Origin: DASWIG01 sp965371445
GTDB taxonomy: Bacteria > Acidobacteriota > Thermoanaerobaculia > Multivoradales > J023
Direction of reading: 5' to 3'
Assembly: GCA_965371445.1 (NCBI GenBank)
Contig: CBDUYN010000309.1
Coordinates: 1-6,450 of the forward strand
DNA length: 6,450 nucleotides
Shown: one piece after another, positions 1-6,345 of the stretch
Position numbering within the stretch: the stretch's first letter is position 1
How the letters are laid out: each line of letters opens with the position of its first letter
Translations under genes and position numbers: made by a program
The notes under the pieces: generated by a model
Seen by the model: only the letters and a program-made list of their open reading frames with translations
The model's database searches: none
What the model was told of the DNA's origin: nothing

Positions 1-58
1 CCCCCTTTAGGAAAGGGGGGCAGGGGGGATTTCCCCGGCAGGCGCAGCCTGCCGGATC
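1..58. repeat. Tandem palindromes of a C/G-run intergenic repeat element, cut by the window edge
   Basis: Two perfect inverted repeats lie side by side between the window edge and the 3' end of the S9 peptidase gene. Bases 1-8 (CCCCCTTT) pair with 12-19 (AAAGGGGG) around a 3-base loop. Bases 35-43 (CCGGCAGGC) pair with 47-55 (GCCTGCCGG) around GCA. Between them is a G-run, ATTT and a C-run (23-36), which gives a third possible fold that competes with the second hairpin. The C-run/TTT/AAA/G-run arrangement resembles dispersed palindromic elements I recall from several GC-rich bacterial genomes; that recollection is not a database result. Read on the minus strand, the 35-55 hairpin could help end transcription of the peptidase gene, but no U-tract follows it, so a canonical intrinsic terminator is not supported. 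The element may continue beyond base 1. Confidence 0.55.
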
Positions 59-91
59 TATGCCCTACAGGCTCCTAGAGAAGCTTGCGCG

Positions 92-2080
92 TTAGGGCCA
101 AGCCAGATACTTCCCGAACCAGTCGAGGACACGCTCCATGGCGTCGATCCTGTGCGCCCGCTCGGCCAGGTCGTGCCCCTCCCGCGGATAGGTGACGAAG
201 CACACCGGCACGCCCTTCAACCGCAGCGCCGTATAAAGCTCCAGTCCCTGCTCCGGATGGACCCGCTCGTCGTCCTCGCCGTGAAGGACGAGGGTCGGTG
301 TGGCGGCCGTCTTGAGATGAGCGAGGGGCGAGCGCTCGAAGTGCAGCTCCGGCTCCTCGTGCCACCACGACGTCCAGTGCACCGCGGACATCTCCTCGGG
401 GATGTCGGTCGTACCGGAAAACGACGCCCAGTTGGTGATCCCGGCCCCCACCACCGCGGCCCGGAAGCGCTCGCTCCAGCGCGTCGCCGCCCACGCGGAG
501 AGGTAGCCGCCGTAGGACCAGCCGCCGGTTCCCAGCCGCTCGGGATCGGCCAGGCCACGTTCCACGAGCGCTTCGATCCCCAGGAGAATGTCCTCCATCT
601 CGCGGCCCCCGAGGTCGCCGTGGCCGCCTTTGGAGAGCTCGACGCCACGTCCGCGGCTACCCCGGTAGTTGGGCTCGAGGACCAGGAAGCCGTCGCGGGC
701 CAGAAGCTGCACCGGATAGACCGCGGAGGTCGTCCAGCCATCGAGGCTCACCCCTTCCGGGCCGCCGTGGATCTGGAGCACCAGCGGGTAGCGCCGGCCG
801 GCCTCGTAGCCCAGAGGGTAGGTGAGCACGCCACCGATCGTCCAGCCGTCGGCCCCGGTCCACTCGATCGCCTCCTGGCGGGCCAGGGAGACGCCGGCGA
901 GAACGGGATTCAAGTCCTCGACCCGCTGCATGCCGCCCGCGTCGGCGTGGGCGACGTAGAGCTCCCGCGGATGCGAGGCGGCATGCGCCAAAAGCGCCAG
1001 GCGGTCGTTTGCGGCCTGAAGGTCCAAGGCGTCGACGATCAAAGATGGCCGCGCCAGGACCTCCCGGCCGCCGCTTGCGACGTCGACACGGTAGAAGACC
1101 TGCCGCTCGCCCTCGACGGCGACAAGCAGCAGGGTCGCCGCGTCGAGGAAGGCGACGTGGGCGGCCGCACCTTGGTAGCCCGGCGTCAGGTTGCGGGCCT
1201 CGGTCTCGCCGTCGAGCGCCACGACGAAGAGGCTCTGCGCCGCCGGGTCGTCCGAGCTCGTCGCGCCGAGAAACGCCAGGCGGGAGCCGTCGGGAGAGAC
1301 CGCCATCGCGCCGAGCTTGCCCGGCGTCTCGACGAGCCGCTGCGGCTCGCCCGACTCGACGCCGACCCCATACAGCTGCCGGCGCAGGTACTCGTCGTCG
1401 ATGCGCGGCGTCGGTGCCGCCTGCAAGACGAGCCCCTTCGCGTCGGGGAGCCACTCGAAGGTCACGACGTCGACGTCGTCATCGAAGAGCCGGCGGCTCT
1501 TCTTCTTCTTGAGGTCGAAGAGGTGGAGACGACGGTACCTGGGATTCTCGCCGTGGACGTGCTGGTCGCGTCCGGCCTTGACAGAACGGAGCTCGGCGGC
1601 GCTTCGCGAATCGCGGGCGGTGAAGGCGAGGTGCCGGCCGTCTCCGGCCAGGCGGTACGCGACGATCGAGCTTTCGTGACGGGTCACGAGGCGCGGCTGG
1701 CCACCCCGGGGACGGACGCTGTAGACCTGGACGTGCTCGTGGGTTTCGCCGCGCTCGGCGAGGAAGGTTATGCGCTTGCCGTCAGCGGTCCAGGCCGGAG
1801 AGGCGGCGCTCCCGGCCTCGGTCAGGCGCCGCGTACGGTCTTTCGTGAGGTCGGCCACCCAGAGCTCCCGGAGCGAGCCGCCGATCCCGTCGCCAGCGCC
1901 GCGGGGCACCTCGACGACGTAGGCGGCCTGCTCGCCCGACGGATCGAGGGCGACGCTCGTCACCTGGCGCAGGTCGGCCACCATGGCCGGGGTCAAGACG
2001 ACGTCGCCGCCGGCAGCCGCAGCGGCGAGAGCGGCGAACGTGAAGAAAGCGGACAGGAGAAGACAGGCTCTTTTCGGCAT
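92..2080 (-). CDS. Secreted S9-family serine peptidase (prolyl oligopeptidase / acylaminoacyl-peptidase type)
   Basis: The 662-residue product is a typical two-domain S9 peptidase, which cleaves short peptides entering through a beta-propeller gate. Residues 1 to about 23 are a signal peptide (MPKRA, then a Leu/Phe/Ala-rich core ending in an Ala run), so it acts outside the cytoplasm; there is no lipobox. Residues about 35-400 contain repeated PD40/WD40-like propeller blades (for example SPDGSRLAFLG and TADGKRITFLA). The alpha/beta-hydrolase domain covers about 425-660. It shows the oxyanion-loop motif HGGP at 438-441, NYRGS at 471-475, and the nucleophile motif GGWSYGGY with Ser522. Asp604 (HGEDDERV) and His636 (EGHD) complete the triad with usual S9 spacing. 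Family and fold are secure. The S9C-like subgroup and substrate are inference. The start is chosen because any later Met loses the signal peptide. No Shine-Dalgarno lies next to it; an AGGAGG on this strand (2125-2130) is about 45 bases upstream. The gene ends in TAA and is divergent from the phosphatase gene. Confidence 0.95.
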   Translation of the reverse strand: MPKRACLLLSAFFTFAALAAAAAGGDVVLTPAMVADLRQVTSVALDPSGEQAAYVVEVPRGAGDGIGGSLRELWVADLTKDRTRRLTEAGSAASPAWTADGKRITFLAERGETHEHVQVYSVRPRGGQPRLVTRHESSIVAYRLAGDGRHLAFTARDSRSAAELRSVKAGRDQHVHGENPRYRRLHLFDLKKKKSRRLFDDDVDVVTFEWLPDAKGLVLQAAPTPRIDDEYLRRQLYGVGVESGEPQRLVETPGKLGAMAVSPDGSRLAFLGATSSDDPAAQSLFVVALDGETEARNLTPGYQGAAAHVAFLDAATLLLVAVEGERQVFYRVDVASGGREVLARPSLIVDALDLQAANDRLALLAHAASHPRELYVAHADAGGMQRVEDLNPVLAGVSLARQEAIEWTGADGWTIGGVLTYPLGYEAGRRYPLVLQIHGGPEGVSLDGWTTSAVYPVQLLARDGFLVLEPNYRGSRGRGVELSKGGHGDLGGREMEDILLGIEALVERGLADPERLGTGGWSYGGYLSAWAATRWSERFRAAVVGAGITNWASFSGTTDIPEEMSAVHWTSWWHEEPELHFERSPLAHLKTAATPTLVLHGEDDERVHPEQGLELYTALRLKGVPVCFVTYPREGHDLAERAHRIDAMERVLDWFGKYLAWP

Positions 2081-2231
2081 CGGCAGGAGAATACGCGATT
2101 TCAGGCGGTGGGTTGAGGGTCTTTCCTCCTCACAGGCTCAGCTCGGGCTCCTCTCTACAGATCGAATCTCCGATATCATGAAACTAGCACCTGACACCTC
2201 CATCCACACACCGACGAACGGGAAAGTGACC
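2081..2231. promoter_or_regulatory. Divergent intergenic region between the peptidase and phosphatase genes
   Basis: This stretch must hold the promoter or promoters for both outward-facing genes, but no textbook -35/-10 pair stands out. On the plus strand TATCAT (2174-2179) is a -10-like hexamer that would place a transcript start near 2186, leaving a leader of about 46 bases before ATG 2232. On the minus strand TATTCT (2088-2093) is a -10-like hexamer immediately upstream of the peptidase ATG. Neither has a good TTGACA at 17 bases. An AGGAGG on the minus strand (2125-2130) has no start codon at normal spacing. The assignment of this region as regulatory follows from gene orientation; the individual boxes are guesses. 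Confidence 0.35.
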
Positions 2232-3719
2232 ATGCCTCGATACTTCCTGACAGCCGCCCTGCTTGGCCTCGCGATCCAACCCGCTGGGGCCGACGACAGC
2301 CTTCACATCACCCACGGCGTCGCGAGCGGCGAGGTCACCTCGAGCTCGGCCGTCGTCTGGGCGCGAGCGAGCGCCGCCGCCGAGATGGTCGTCGCCGTCG
2401 CGCCCGGCGGCGAGGACGACGCCGAGCGCAGCTTCCGCACGGGAACCGGCACCGACCACACGGCCCAGGTGGGCATCGACGGCCTCGAGCCGGGGCGCGG
2501 CTACCGCTTCCGCGTCCACTTCGAGGCCAAGGGCGTTCGCTCGGCGGCCGAGGAAGGGTCTTTCCGAACCGCTCCGGCCAGAGACTCGGCCGCACCCGTG
2601 CGCTTCCTCGTCGGCGGCGACGTCGGCGGCCAAGGGTACTGCCGCCACGTCGACGGCGGCTACCGGATCTTCCGGCCGATGACGGAGCTTTCGGCCGACT
2701 TCTTCGTCGCCAACGGCGACATGATCTACGGCGACAACGCCTGCCCGGCCGACGGACCCGGCGACTGGGAAAACGTCCCCGGCGACTTCCCGGGGGTCGA
2801 CACGGCGAGCGTCGACTGGACCGACTTCGACGCCGTCGCCGAGATCTACCACGCCCACTGGCGCTACAACCGTGCCGACCCGGCCGCCAAGGAGTTTTTC
2901 CGCCGCACGCCGATGTATGCCCAATGGGACGACCATGAGGTGATCAACGACTTTGGCGGCCCCTGGTTGAGCTGGTCGAAGACCCCGTGGCGCGAGGGCT
3001 ACCCCAACCTGGTGCGCGCCGGAAGAGAGGCGCTTTTGGCCTGGAACCCGATGGAGCGCGGCGCGCCGGAGCGCATCTACGGCTCGTTTCGCTGGGGCCG
3101 CGACGTCGAGCTCTTCTTGCTGGACGCACGCTCCTACCGGAGCTTGAACGACCTCTCCAGCCGGCCGGAGAATCCCAAGACGATGCTCGGCAAGGAACAG
3201 CTCGACTGGCTCGTCGAGTCGCTCACGAGCTCTGAGGCCACATGGAAGATCGTCAGCACCGACGTCCCGCTTTCGGTCCCCACCGGCTGGCAGCCCGAGC
3301 TCTACGGCCGTGACGGCTTTGCCAACGGCAGCGAAGGCTACGGCGAGCGGACGGGATTCGAGACGGAGCTGCGAGAGCTTCTGGGCGCGCTCGACGAGGC
3401 CGACGTCAAGAATCTCGTCTTCGTCGTCACCGACGTCCACTTCGCGATGAGCCTGCGTTACGCCGTCGACCTCGACGGTGACGGTGACGTCCTCCTCTTT
3501 CACGAGCTTCTAAACGGTCCCTTAAACGCCGGGCGCGCCAGGCCGAAGACGCTCGATCCGACCTTCTCGCCGTCGATCCTCTACGCCGAGGGGGGTCTCT
3601 TTAACTTCAGCTACGTCCGCGTCGAGCGGCGGGGCGAGGAGGTCGTGCTCACCGCCGACGTCCGCGGAGCGGACGGCAAGGTGCGCTTCGGCTCCCTCCT
3701 GGAGCTGGTGGCAGAGTAG
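2232..3719 (+). CDS. Secreted PhoD-family alkaline phosphatase / phosphodiesterase
   Basis: The 495-residue product looks like a PhoD-type metallophosphoesterase, which releases phosphate from phosphomonoesters or diesters outside the cytoplasm. Residues 1-20 (MPRYF, hydrophobic core, AGA before DD) form a signal peptide. A PhoD N-terminal beta-domain follows, starting with HGVASGEVTSSSAVVWARAS, and ends near residue 120. The metallophosphoesterase core shows conserved ligand motifs in order: GGDVGG (Asp130), NGDMIYGDN (Asp163), WDDHEVIND (Asp233, Asp234, His235), DARSYR (298-303) and TDVHF (Asp401, His403). The late motif GPLNAG and the LDPTF that follows match the proteobacterial-type PhoD branch. 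The FxxC metal-binding cysteine of Bacillus PhoD is replaced here by Gly-Gly-Asp, as I recall for that branch. ATG 2232 is preferred for its compact signal peptide and weak GGGAAAG (2220-2226). In-frame ATG 2178 would add 18 residues. Exact substrate is unknown; phosphate-starvation control is plausible, but I see no clear Pho box. Confidence 0.9.
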   Translation: MPRYFLTAALLGLAIQPAGADDSLHITHGVASGEVTSSSAVVWARASAAAEMVVAVAPGGEDDAERSFRTGTGTDHTAQVGIDGLEPGRGYRFRVHFEAKGVRSAAEEGSFRTAPARDSAAPVRFLVGGDVGGQGYCRHVDGGYRIFRPMTELSADFFVANGDMIYGDNACPADGPGDWENVPGDFPGVDTASVDWTDFDAVAEIYHAHWRYNRADPAAKEFFRRTPMYAQWDDHEVINDFGGPWLSWSKTPWREGYPNLVRAGREALLAWNPMERGAPERIYGSFRWGRDVELFLLDARSYRSLNDLSSRPENPKTMLGKEQLDWLVESLTSSEATWKIVSTDVPLSVPTGWQPELYGRDGFANGSEGYGERTGFETELRELLGALDEADVKNLVFVVTDVHFAMSLRYAVDLDGDGDVLLFHELLNGPLNAGRARPKTLDPTFSPSILYAEGGLFNFSYVRVERRGEEVVLTADVRGADGKVRFGSLLELVAE

Positions 3720-3885
3720 GGCAGGTTTCGGAATAATCCGCAGTCTACCGATCAAGGTATATTTTTCGGCGTCCCGCGACACCCTACTGGGACAAGAACG
3801 ACAGCGTCGTGCGCTAGAAGCCGGGCCGGTGTTCGGCCGGAGGCTCGCCGTACGCGCTCACGACCAACGTAGGGAGATCGTGTCC
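3720..3885 (+). promoter_or_regulatory. Intergenic leader between phosphatase and metalloprotease genes
   Basis: This gap is notably AT-richer around 3751-3767 than its surroundings. TATATT (3758-3763) is a -10-like hexamer followed by a short T run, but no acceptable -35 box sits 16-18 bases upstream. A hairpin with one bulge, centred on 3821-3840 (GGCCG 3824-3828 pairing with CGGCC 3834-3838, extended by outer CC/GG), would lie in the leader of the protease mRNA. A 4-bp hairpin at 3729-3740 is too weak to be a terminator for the phosphatase gene. Separate transcription of the protease is therefore possible but unproven, and read-through from the phosphatase gene is equally compatible with the sequence. 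Confidence 0.3.
3871..3877 (+). promoter_or_regulatory. Ribosome binding site fixing the metalloprotease start
   Basis: AGGGAGA lies 8 bases before ATG 3886, a good Shine-Dalgarno match and spacing. The in-frame GTG at 3829 and ATG at 3919 have no comparable site, so 3886 is the best-supported start. Confidence 0.7.
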
Positions 3886-6276
3886 ATGAACCAGCATCGA
3901 TGTAGCTACAAGCTAGTGATGTCCCCCCTCGTTCCCCCCAAGGGGACGGTGTTCGCCCTCCTCGCCCTGGCGGCCCAACTCGTCGTCTCCCAGGCCTGGG
4001 CGGCCAAACCCGGCCAAGCCGGCCGCGCGCCGGAGATTCTGCCCGACGAATCCCAGCCAAGCTTCCGGCAGGGCGACACCCGCCGCAGCGTCGAGACCGG
4101 CCTGCCCATCGCCCTCTACCGGGTCGACCACCGCGTCACCCCGGGACATCCTGAGGTCATGGCCACCCAGTACCTGCTGGAGCGCGGCGCCGACCTCGGC
4201 CTTGAGTCCCCCGAGCTTTTCGACCTGCGGGTCCGCGCCACGCGCCTCAGCGCCGCGGGCAATACGGTCCGCTACGAGCAGCACGTCGACGGCGTCCCCG
4301 TCTACGGCGCCGAGATCGCCGTGACGGTCGACGGCGACGCCAACGTCGACTTCGTCATGAACGGCTACAAGCCCGGCGTCCGGGTGGGGACGACGCGGCC
4401 GACCCTCTCCGCCGACGAAGCGAGCGACGCGGCTCTGGGCTACCTCGGCCTGGCGAACGCCGAGGGGCGGACCCGCCTCGTCGTCTATCACAACCGCGGC
4501 GCCTCGCGCCTCGCCTGGGAAGCACGCATCCCGCCGCAGGACGAGCTCGTCGGCGACTGGGAGATCCTCCTCGACGCCCACTCGGGCCAGATCTTCCGCG
4601 CCGAGGACAAGGCCATCTACGTCGACGGTGACGGCGACGTCTTCGATCCCGATCCGCTCTCTTCGGCGCACGCCCAGTACACCGACCCCGGCTACGACGA
4701 CAACGGCGACGCCGACTCACCGGAGCTGCTCGCCGAGCATTTCAACCGTCCGCTGCTCGGCCTCACCTTCGACGGCTCGGACTACAACCTCGACGGCCCC
4801 TACGCGGCGATCGACGATACCGAATCGCCGAAGCTGGGGCTCTTCCCACAGCCGAGCTCGTCGTTCCTCTTCACCCGCACCCAGTCCGGTTTCGAGGCGG
4901 TCAACTGCTACTACCACGTCGACACGGTGATGCGTTATTTGAACGAGACCCTGGGGCTCGGCATCATGCCGTACCAGTACAGCGGCGGCGTCAAGTTCGA
5001 CCCGCACGGCCTAAACGGCGCCGACAACTCGCACTACTCGAGCGGGAGCGGCAAAATGGCCTTCGGCGAGGGCGGCGTCGACGACGCCGAGGACGCCGAC
5101 GTCGTCATCCACGAGCTCGGCCACGGCCTCCACGACTGGGTCACGAACGGCGGGCTGTCGCAAAACGAGGGCCTCTCCGAGGGCTCGGGCGACTACATCG
5201 CCCAGTCCTACAGCCGTTCCTTCGGCCAGTGGGCGCCGGCCGACACCGAGTACCAGTGGGTCTTCAACTGGGACGGTCACAACCCGTTCTGGGGCGGGCG
5301 CACCACGGGCTACGGCGCCTCCTACCCGGGTGGCCTCACCGGCTCGATCCACACCGACGGCCAGATCTGGTCGACCTGCAACATGTTGGTCTGGGACGCG
5401 ATCGGCCGCGACAAGATCGACCGCGCCTTCTGGAGCGGCCTTGGCATGACCGGCTCGAACACCAACCAGGAAGACGCGGCCCAGGCCGTCCTCGACGCGG
5501 CCGTCAACCTCGGCTACTCGGGCGCCGACGTTACGACCATGGAGTCGATCTATCAGGGCTGCGGCTACAACGTCACCGCGCAGTGCACGTCGACCTGCGG
5601 CAACGGCGTCGTCGAATGCAACGAGGTCTGCGACGGCGCCGACCTGGGCGGCGAGACCTGCTCGAGCCAGGGCTGCTCGGGCGGCACCCTCGCCTGCAAC
5701 GGCACCTGCGACGGTTACGACACCTCGGGTTGCACCGACTGCGCGGTCTGCGACAACGACGGCGTCTGCGAGCTCGGCGAGGACTGCAACGGCTGCGCCG
5801 ACTGCATCGGCGGCACGACCTCGGGCGCGGTCTGCGGCAACGGCATCTGCGAGGCCGGCGACGGCGAGGACTGCGTCAGCTGTGCGCAGGACTGCAACGG
5901 CCGGCAGGGCGGCAAGCCCTCGAACCGCTTCTGCTGCGGCGACGGCGACGGCACGAACCCGCTGCCGTGCAGCGACCCGGCCTGCTCGACCGGCGGCTGG
6001 AGCTGCACCGACACGCCGGGCACCCCGACGCCCTACTGCTGCGGCGATCTGACCTGCGAGGGTGCCGAGAGCTGCTCGAGCTGCGCGCTCGACTGTACGA
6101 CCGGTGCCGAGCTCTGCGACGACGGAGCCGACAACGACTGCGACGGTGCAACCGACTGCGACGACGGCGACTGCACGGGCGACCCGGCCTGCGCCTGCGA
6201 CCCCAAGGGTGCTGCCTGCACCGCCGGCAGCGACTGCTGCTCGGGCGTCTGCAAGAACAACGGCACCTGCCGTTAA
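3886..6276 (+). CDS. Secreted M36/M4-type (fungalysin/thermolysin-like) zinc metalloprotease with cysteine-rich tail
   Basis: The 796-residue product is a preproenzyme for an extracellular zinc endopeptidase. A signal peptide spans residues 1 to about 38, with an unusually long n-region of about 20 residues before the hydrophobic core TVFALLALAAQLVV and an AWA|AK cleavage site. An FTP-like propeptide covers about 85-165 (YEQHVDGVPVYGAEIAVTVD), followed by a PepSY-like segment to about 243, which family knowledge says keeps the enzyme inactive and aids folding. The catalytic domain runs about 245-565. It has zinc ligands His409 and His413 (HELGH) with catalytic Glu410, third ligand probably Glu428 (NEGLSE), and the transition-state His489 in HTDGQIW, matching the fungalysin HxxGxxW pattern. 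DGDGD (247-251) at the pro/catalytic junction could bind calcium. The tail, residues 567-796, has 42 cysteines and several small modules. No C-terminal membrane segment or MYXO-CTERM-type anchor is seen, so release or non-covalent surface binding is likely. M36 versus generic M4-like cannot be settled by eye. The gene is followed by a strong terminator. Confidence 0.9.
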   Translation: MNQHRCSYKLVMSPLVPPKGTVFALLALAAQLVVSQAWAAKPGQAGRAPEILPDESQPSFRQGDTRRSVETGLPIALYRVDHRVTPGHPEVMATQYLLERGADLGLESPELFDLRVRATRLSAAGNTVRYEQHVDGVPVYGAEIAVTVDGDANVDFVMNGYKPGVRVGTTRPTLSADEASDAALGYLGLANAEGRTRLVVYHNRGASRLAWEARIPPQDELVGDWEILLDAHSGQIFRAEDKAIYVDGDGDVFDPDPLSSAHAQYTDPGYDDNGDADSPELLAEHFNRPLLGLTFDGSDYNLDGPYAAIDDTESPKLGLFPQPSSSFLFTRTQSGFEAVNCYYHVDTVMRYLNETLGLGIMPYQYSGGVKFDPHGLNGADNSHYSSGSGKMAFGEGGVDDAEDADVVIHELGHGLHDWVTNGGLSQNEGLSEGSGDYIAQSYSRSFGQWAPADTEYQWVFNWDGHNPFWGGRTTGYGASYPGGLTGSIHTDGQIWSTCNMLVWDAIGRDKIDRAFWSGLGMTGSNTNQEDAAQAVLDAAVNLGYSGADVTTMESIYQGCGYNVTAQCTSTCGNGVVECNEVCDGADLGGETCSSQGCSGGTLACNGTCDGYDTSGCTDCAVCDNDGVCELGEDCNGCADCIGGTTSGAVCGNGICEAGDGEDCVSCAQDCNGRQGGKPSNRFCCGDGDGTNPLPCSDPACSTGGWSCTDTPGTPTPYCCGDLTCEGAESCSSCALDCTTGAELCDDGADNDCDGATDCDDGDCTGDPACACDPKGAACTAGSDCCSGVCKNNGTCR
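5596..5733 (+). other. Cys-rich module 1 of the protease tail (CGNGVVE ... DTSGC type)
   Basis: Residues 571-616 of the metalloprotease start with CGNGVVECNEVCDG, continue with DLGGETC and GGTLAC, and end with YDTSGC. I recognise this order of short motifs from cysteine-rich tails of exported proteins in Myxococcota and related groups. Its function is unknown; a surface-retention, stabilising or ligand-binding role is inference. It carries an additional Cys in VVEC where Gly is more usual. Confidence 0.6.
5749..6096 (+). repeat. Three diverged copies of a Cys-rich motif in the protease tail
   Basis: Three copies of the pattern C-[GD]-[ND]-x-x-C-E-x-G-x-(x2)-x-C-x2-C-x2-D-C occur at residues 622-640 (bases 5749-5805), 650-670 (5833-5895) and 719-737 (6040-6096). 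Copy 2 reads CGNGICEAGDGEDC followed by VSCAQDC. Copies 2 and 3 are separated by a linker of 48 residues with its own cysteines, including the pairs in RFCCGDGDG and PYCCGD. The copies are protein-level repeats with diverged DNA, so they are older duplications, not recent slippage. Disulfide-stabilised repeats are the likely structure; this is inference from the regular spacing. Confidence 0.65.
6115..6192 (+). other. MopE-like Asp/Asn/Cys motif in the protease tail
   Basis: Residues 744-769 contain CDDGADNDCDGATDCDDGDC followed by TGDPAC. The DG-x-DNDCDG-x-x-DC-x-D-x-DC pattern matches the putative metal-binding repeat named after Methylococcus MopE, common in exported proteins of Myxococcota and allied bacteria. 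The dense acidic side chains suggest calcium or copper binding; the ligand is not determined by the sequence. Confidence 0.65.
6196..6273 (+). other. C-terminal six-cysteine block with inhibitor-cystine-knot (knottin) spacing
   Basis: The last 26 residues of the metalloprotease (771-796) contain six cysteines, at 771, 778, 784, 785, 789 and 795, spaced C-x6-C-x5-CC-x3-C-x5-C, followed by one Arg and the stop. This is the classic arrangement of inhibitor cystine knots such as conotoxins and spider toxins, and similar blocks (PKGAACTAGSDCCSGVC) occur at the ends of bacterial exported proteins. A knottin fold is inferred from spacing only; a role in stability, binding or autoinhibition is unknown. 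Confidence 0.55.
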
Positions 6277-6303
6277 GAAACGTCGGACTCCCCGCAACGC
6301 GCC

Positions 6304-6331
6304 AAGGGCAGGCCTTCGGGCCTGCCCTTTT
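6304..6331 (+). terminator. Intrinsic terminator with UUCG tetraloop after the metalloprotease gene
   Basis: A perfect 11-bp stem (AAGGGCAGGCC at 6304-6314 with its complement at 6319-6329) closes a TTCG loop with the favoured C-G closing pair. It starts 27 bases after the stop codon. The 3' arm runs into a short T run (6328-6331), so the U-tract is brief but the stem is very stable. On the opposite strand no U-tract follows, so it points one way, ending plus-strand transcription. Confidence 0.85.
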
Positions 6332-6345
6332 GCGTGCTTGACGGT

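Noticed and set aside
152..2116. A 654-codon open frame on the plus strand, antisense to the S9 peptidase
   Set aside because: The translation has no recognisable domain and is rich in Arg, Ala, Gly and Val as expected for the complement of GC-biased codons. The minus-strand frame has a signal peptide, propeller blades and a full catalytic triad.
2184..3503. A 439-codon open frame antisense to the phosphatase gene
   Set aside because: It is a by-product of strong third-position GC bias; it lacks motifs, while the plus strand shows all PhoD signatures.
3721..3767. Possible intrinsic terminator after the phosphatase gene (CGGA/TCCG hairpin with a later T run)
   Set aside because: The stem is only 4 bp and the T run starts well over ten bases later, so it does not fit a terminator.
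3829..3885. Upstream GTG start at 3829 for the metalloprotease, adding 19 residues
   Set aside because: The extra residues are charged and would bury the signal peptide. AGGGAGA at 3871-3877 points to ATG 3886.
5715..6266. Two Ser/Gln/Pro-rich minus-strand frames (5715-6023 and 6033-6266) that look like a low-complexity surface protein
   Set aside because: Their composition is the direct complement of the Cys/Asp/Gly-rich tail codons; no ribosome binding site or independent promoter was seen.
5011..6297. A 428-codon minus-strand open frame antisense to the metalloprotease catalytic domain and tail
   Set aside because: It is an Ala/Val/Arg-rich low-complexity translation with no domain. Antisense of TGC- and GAC-rich codons rarely gives stops.
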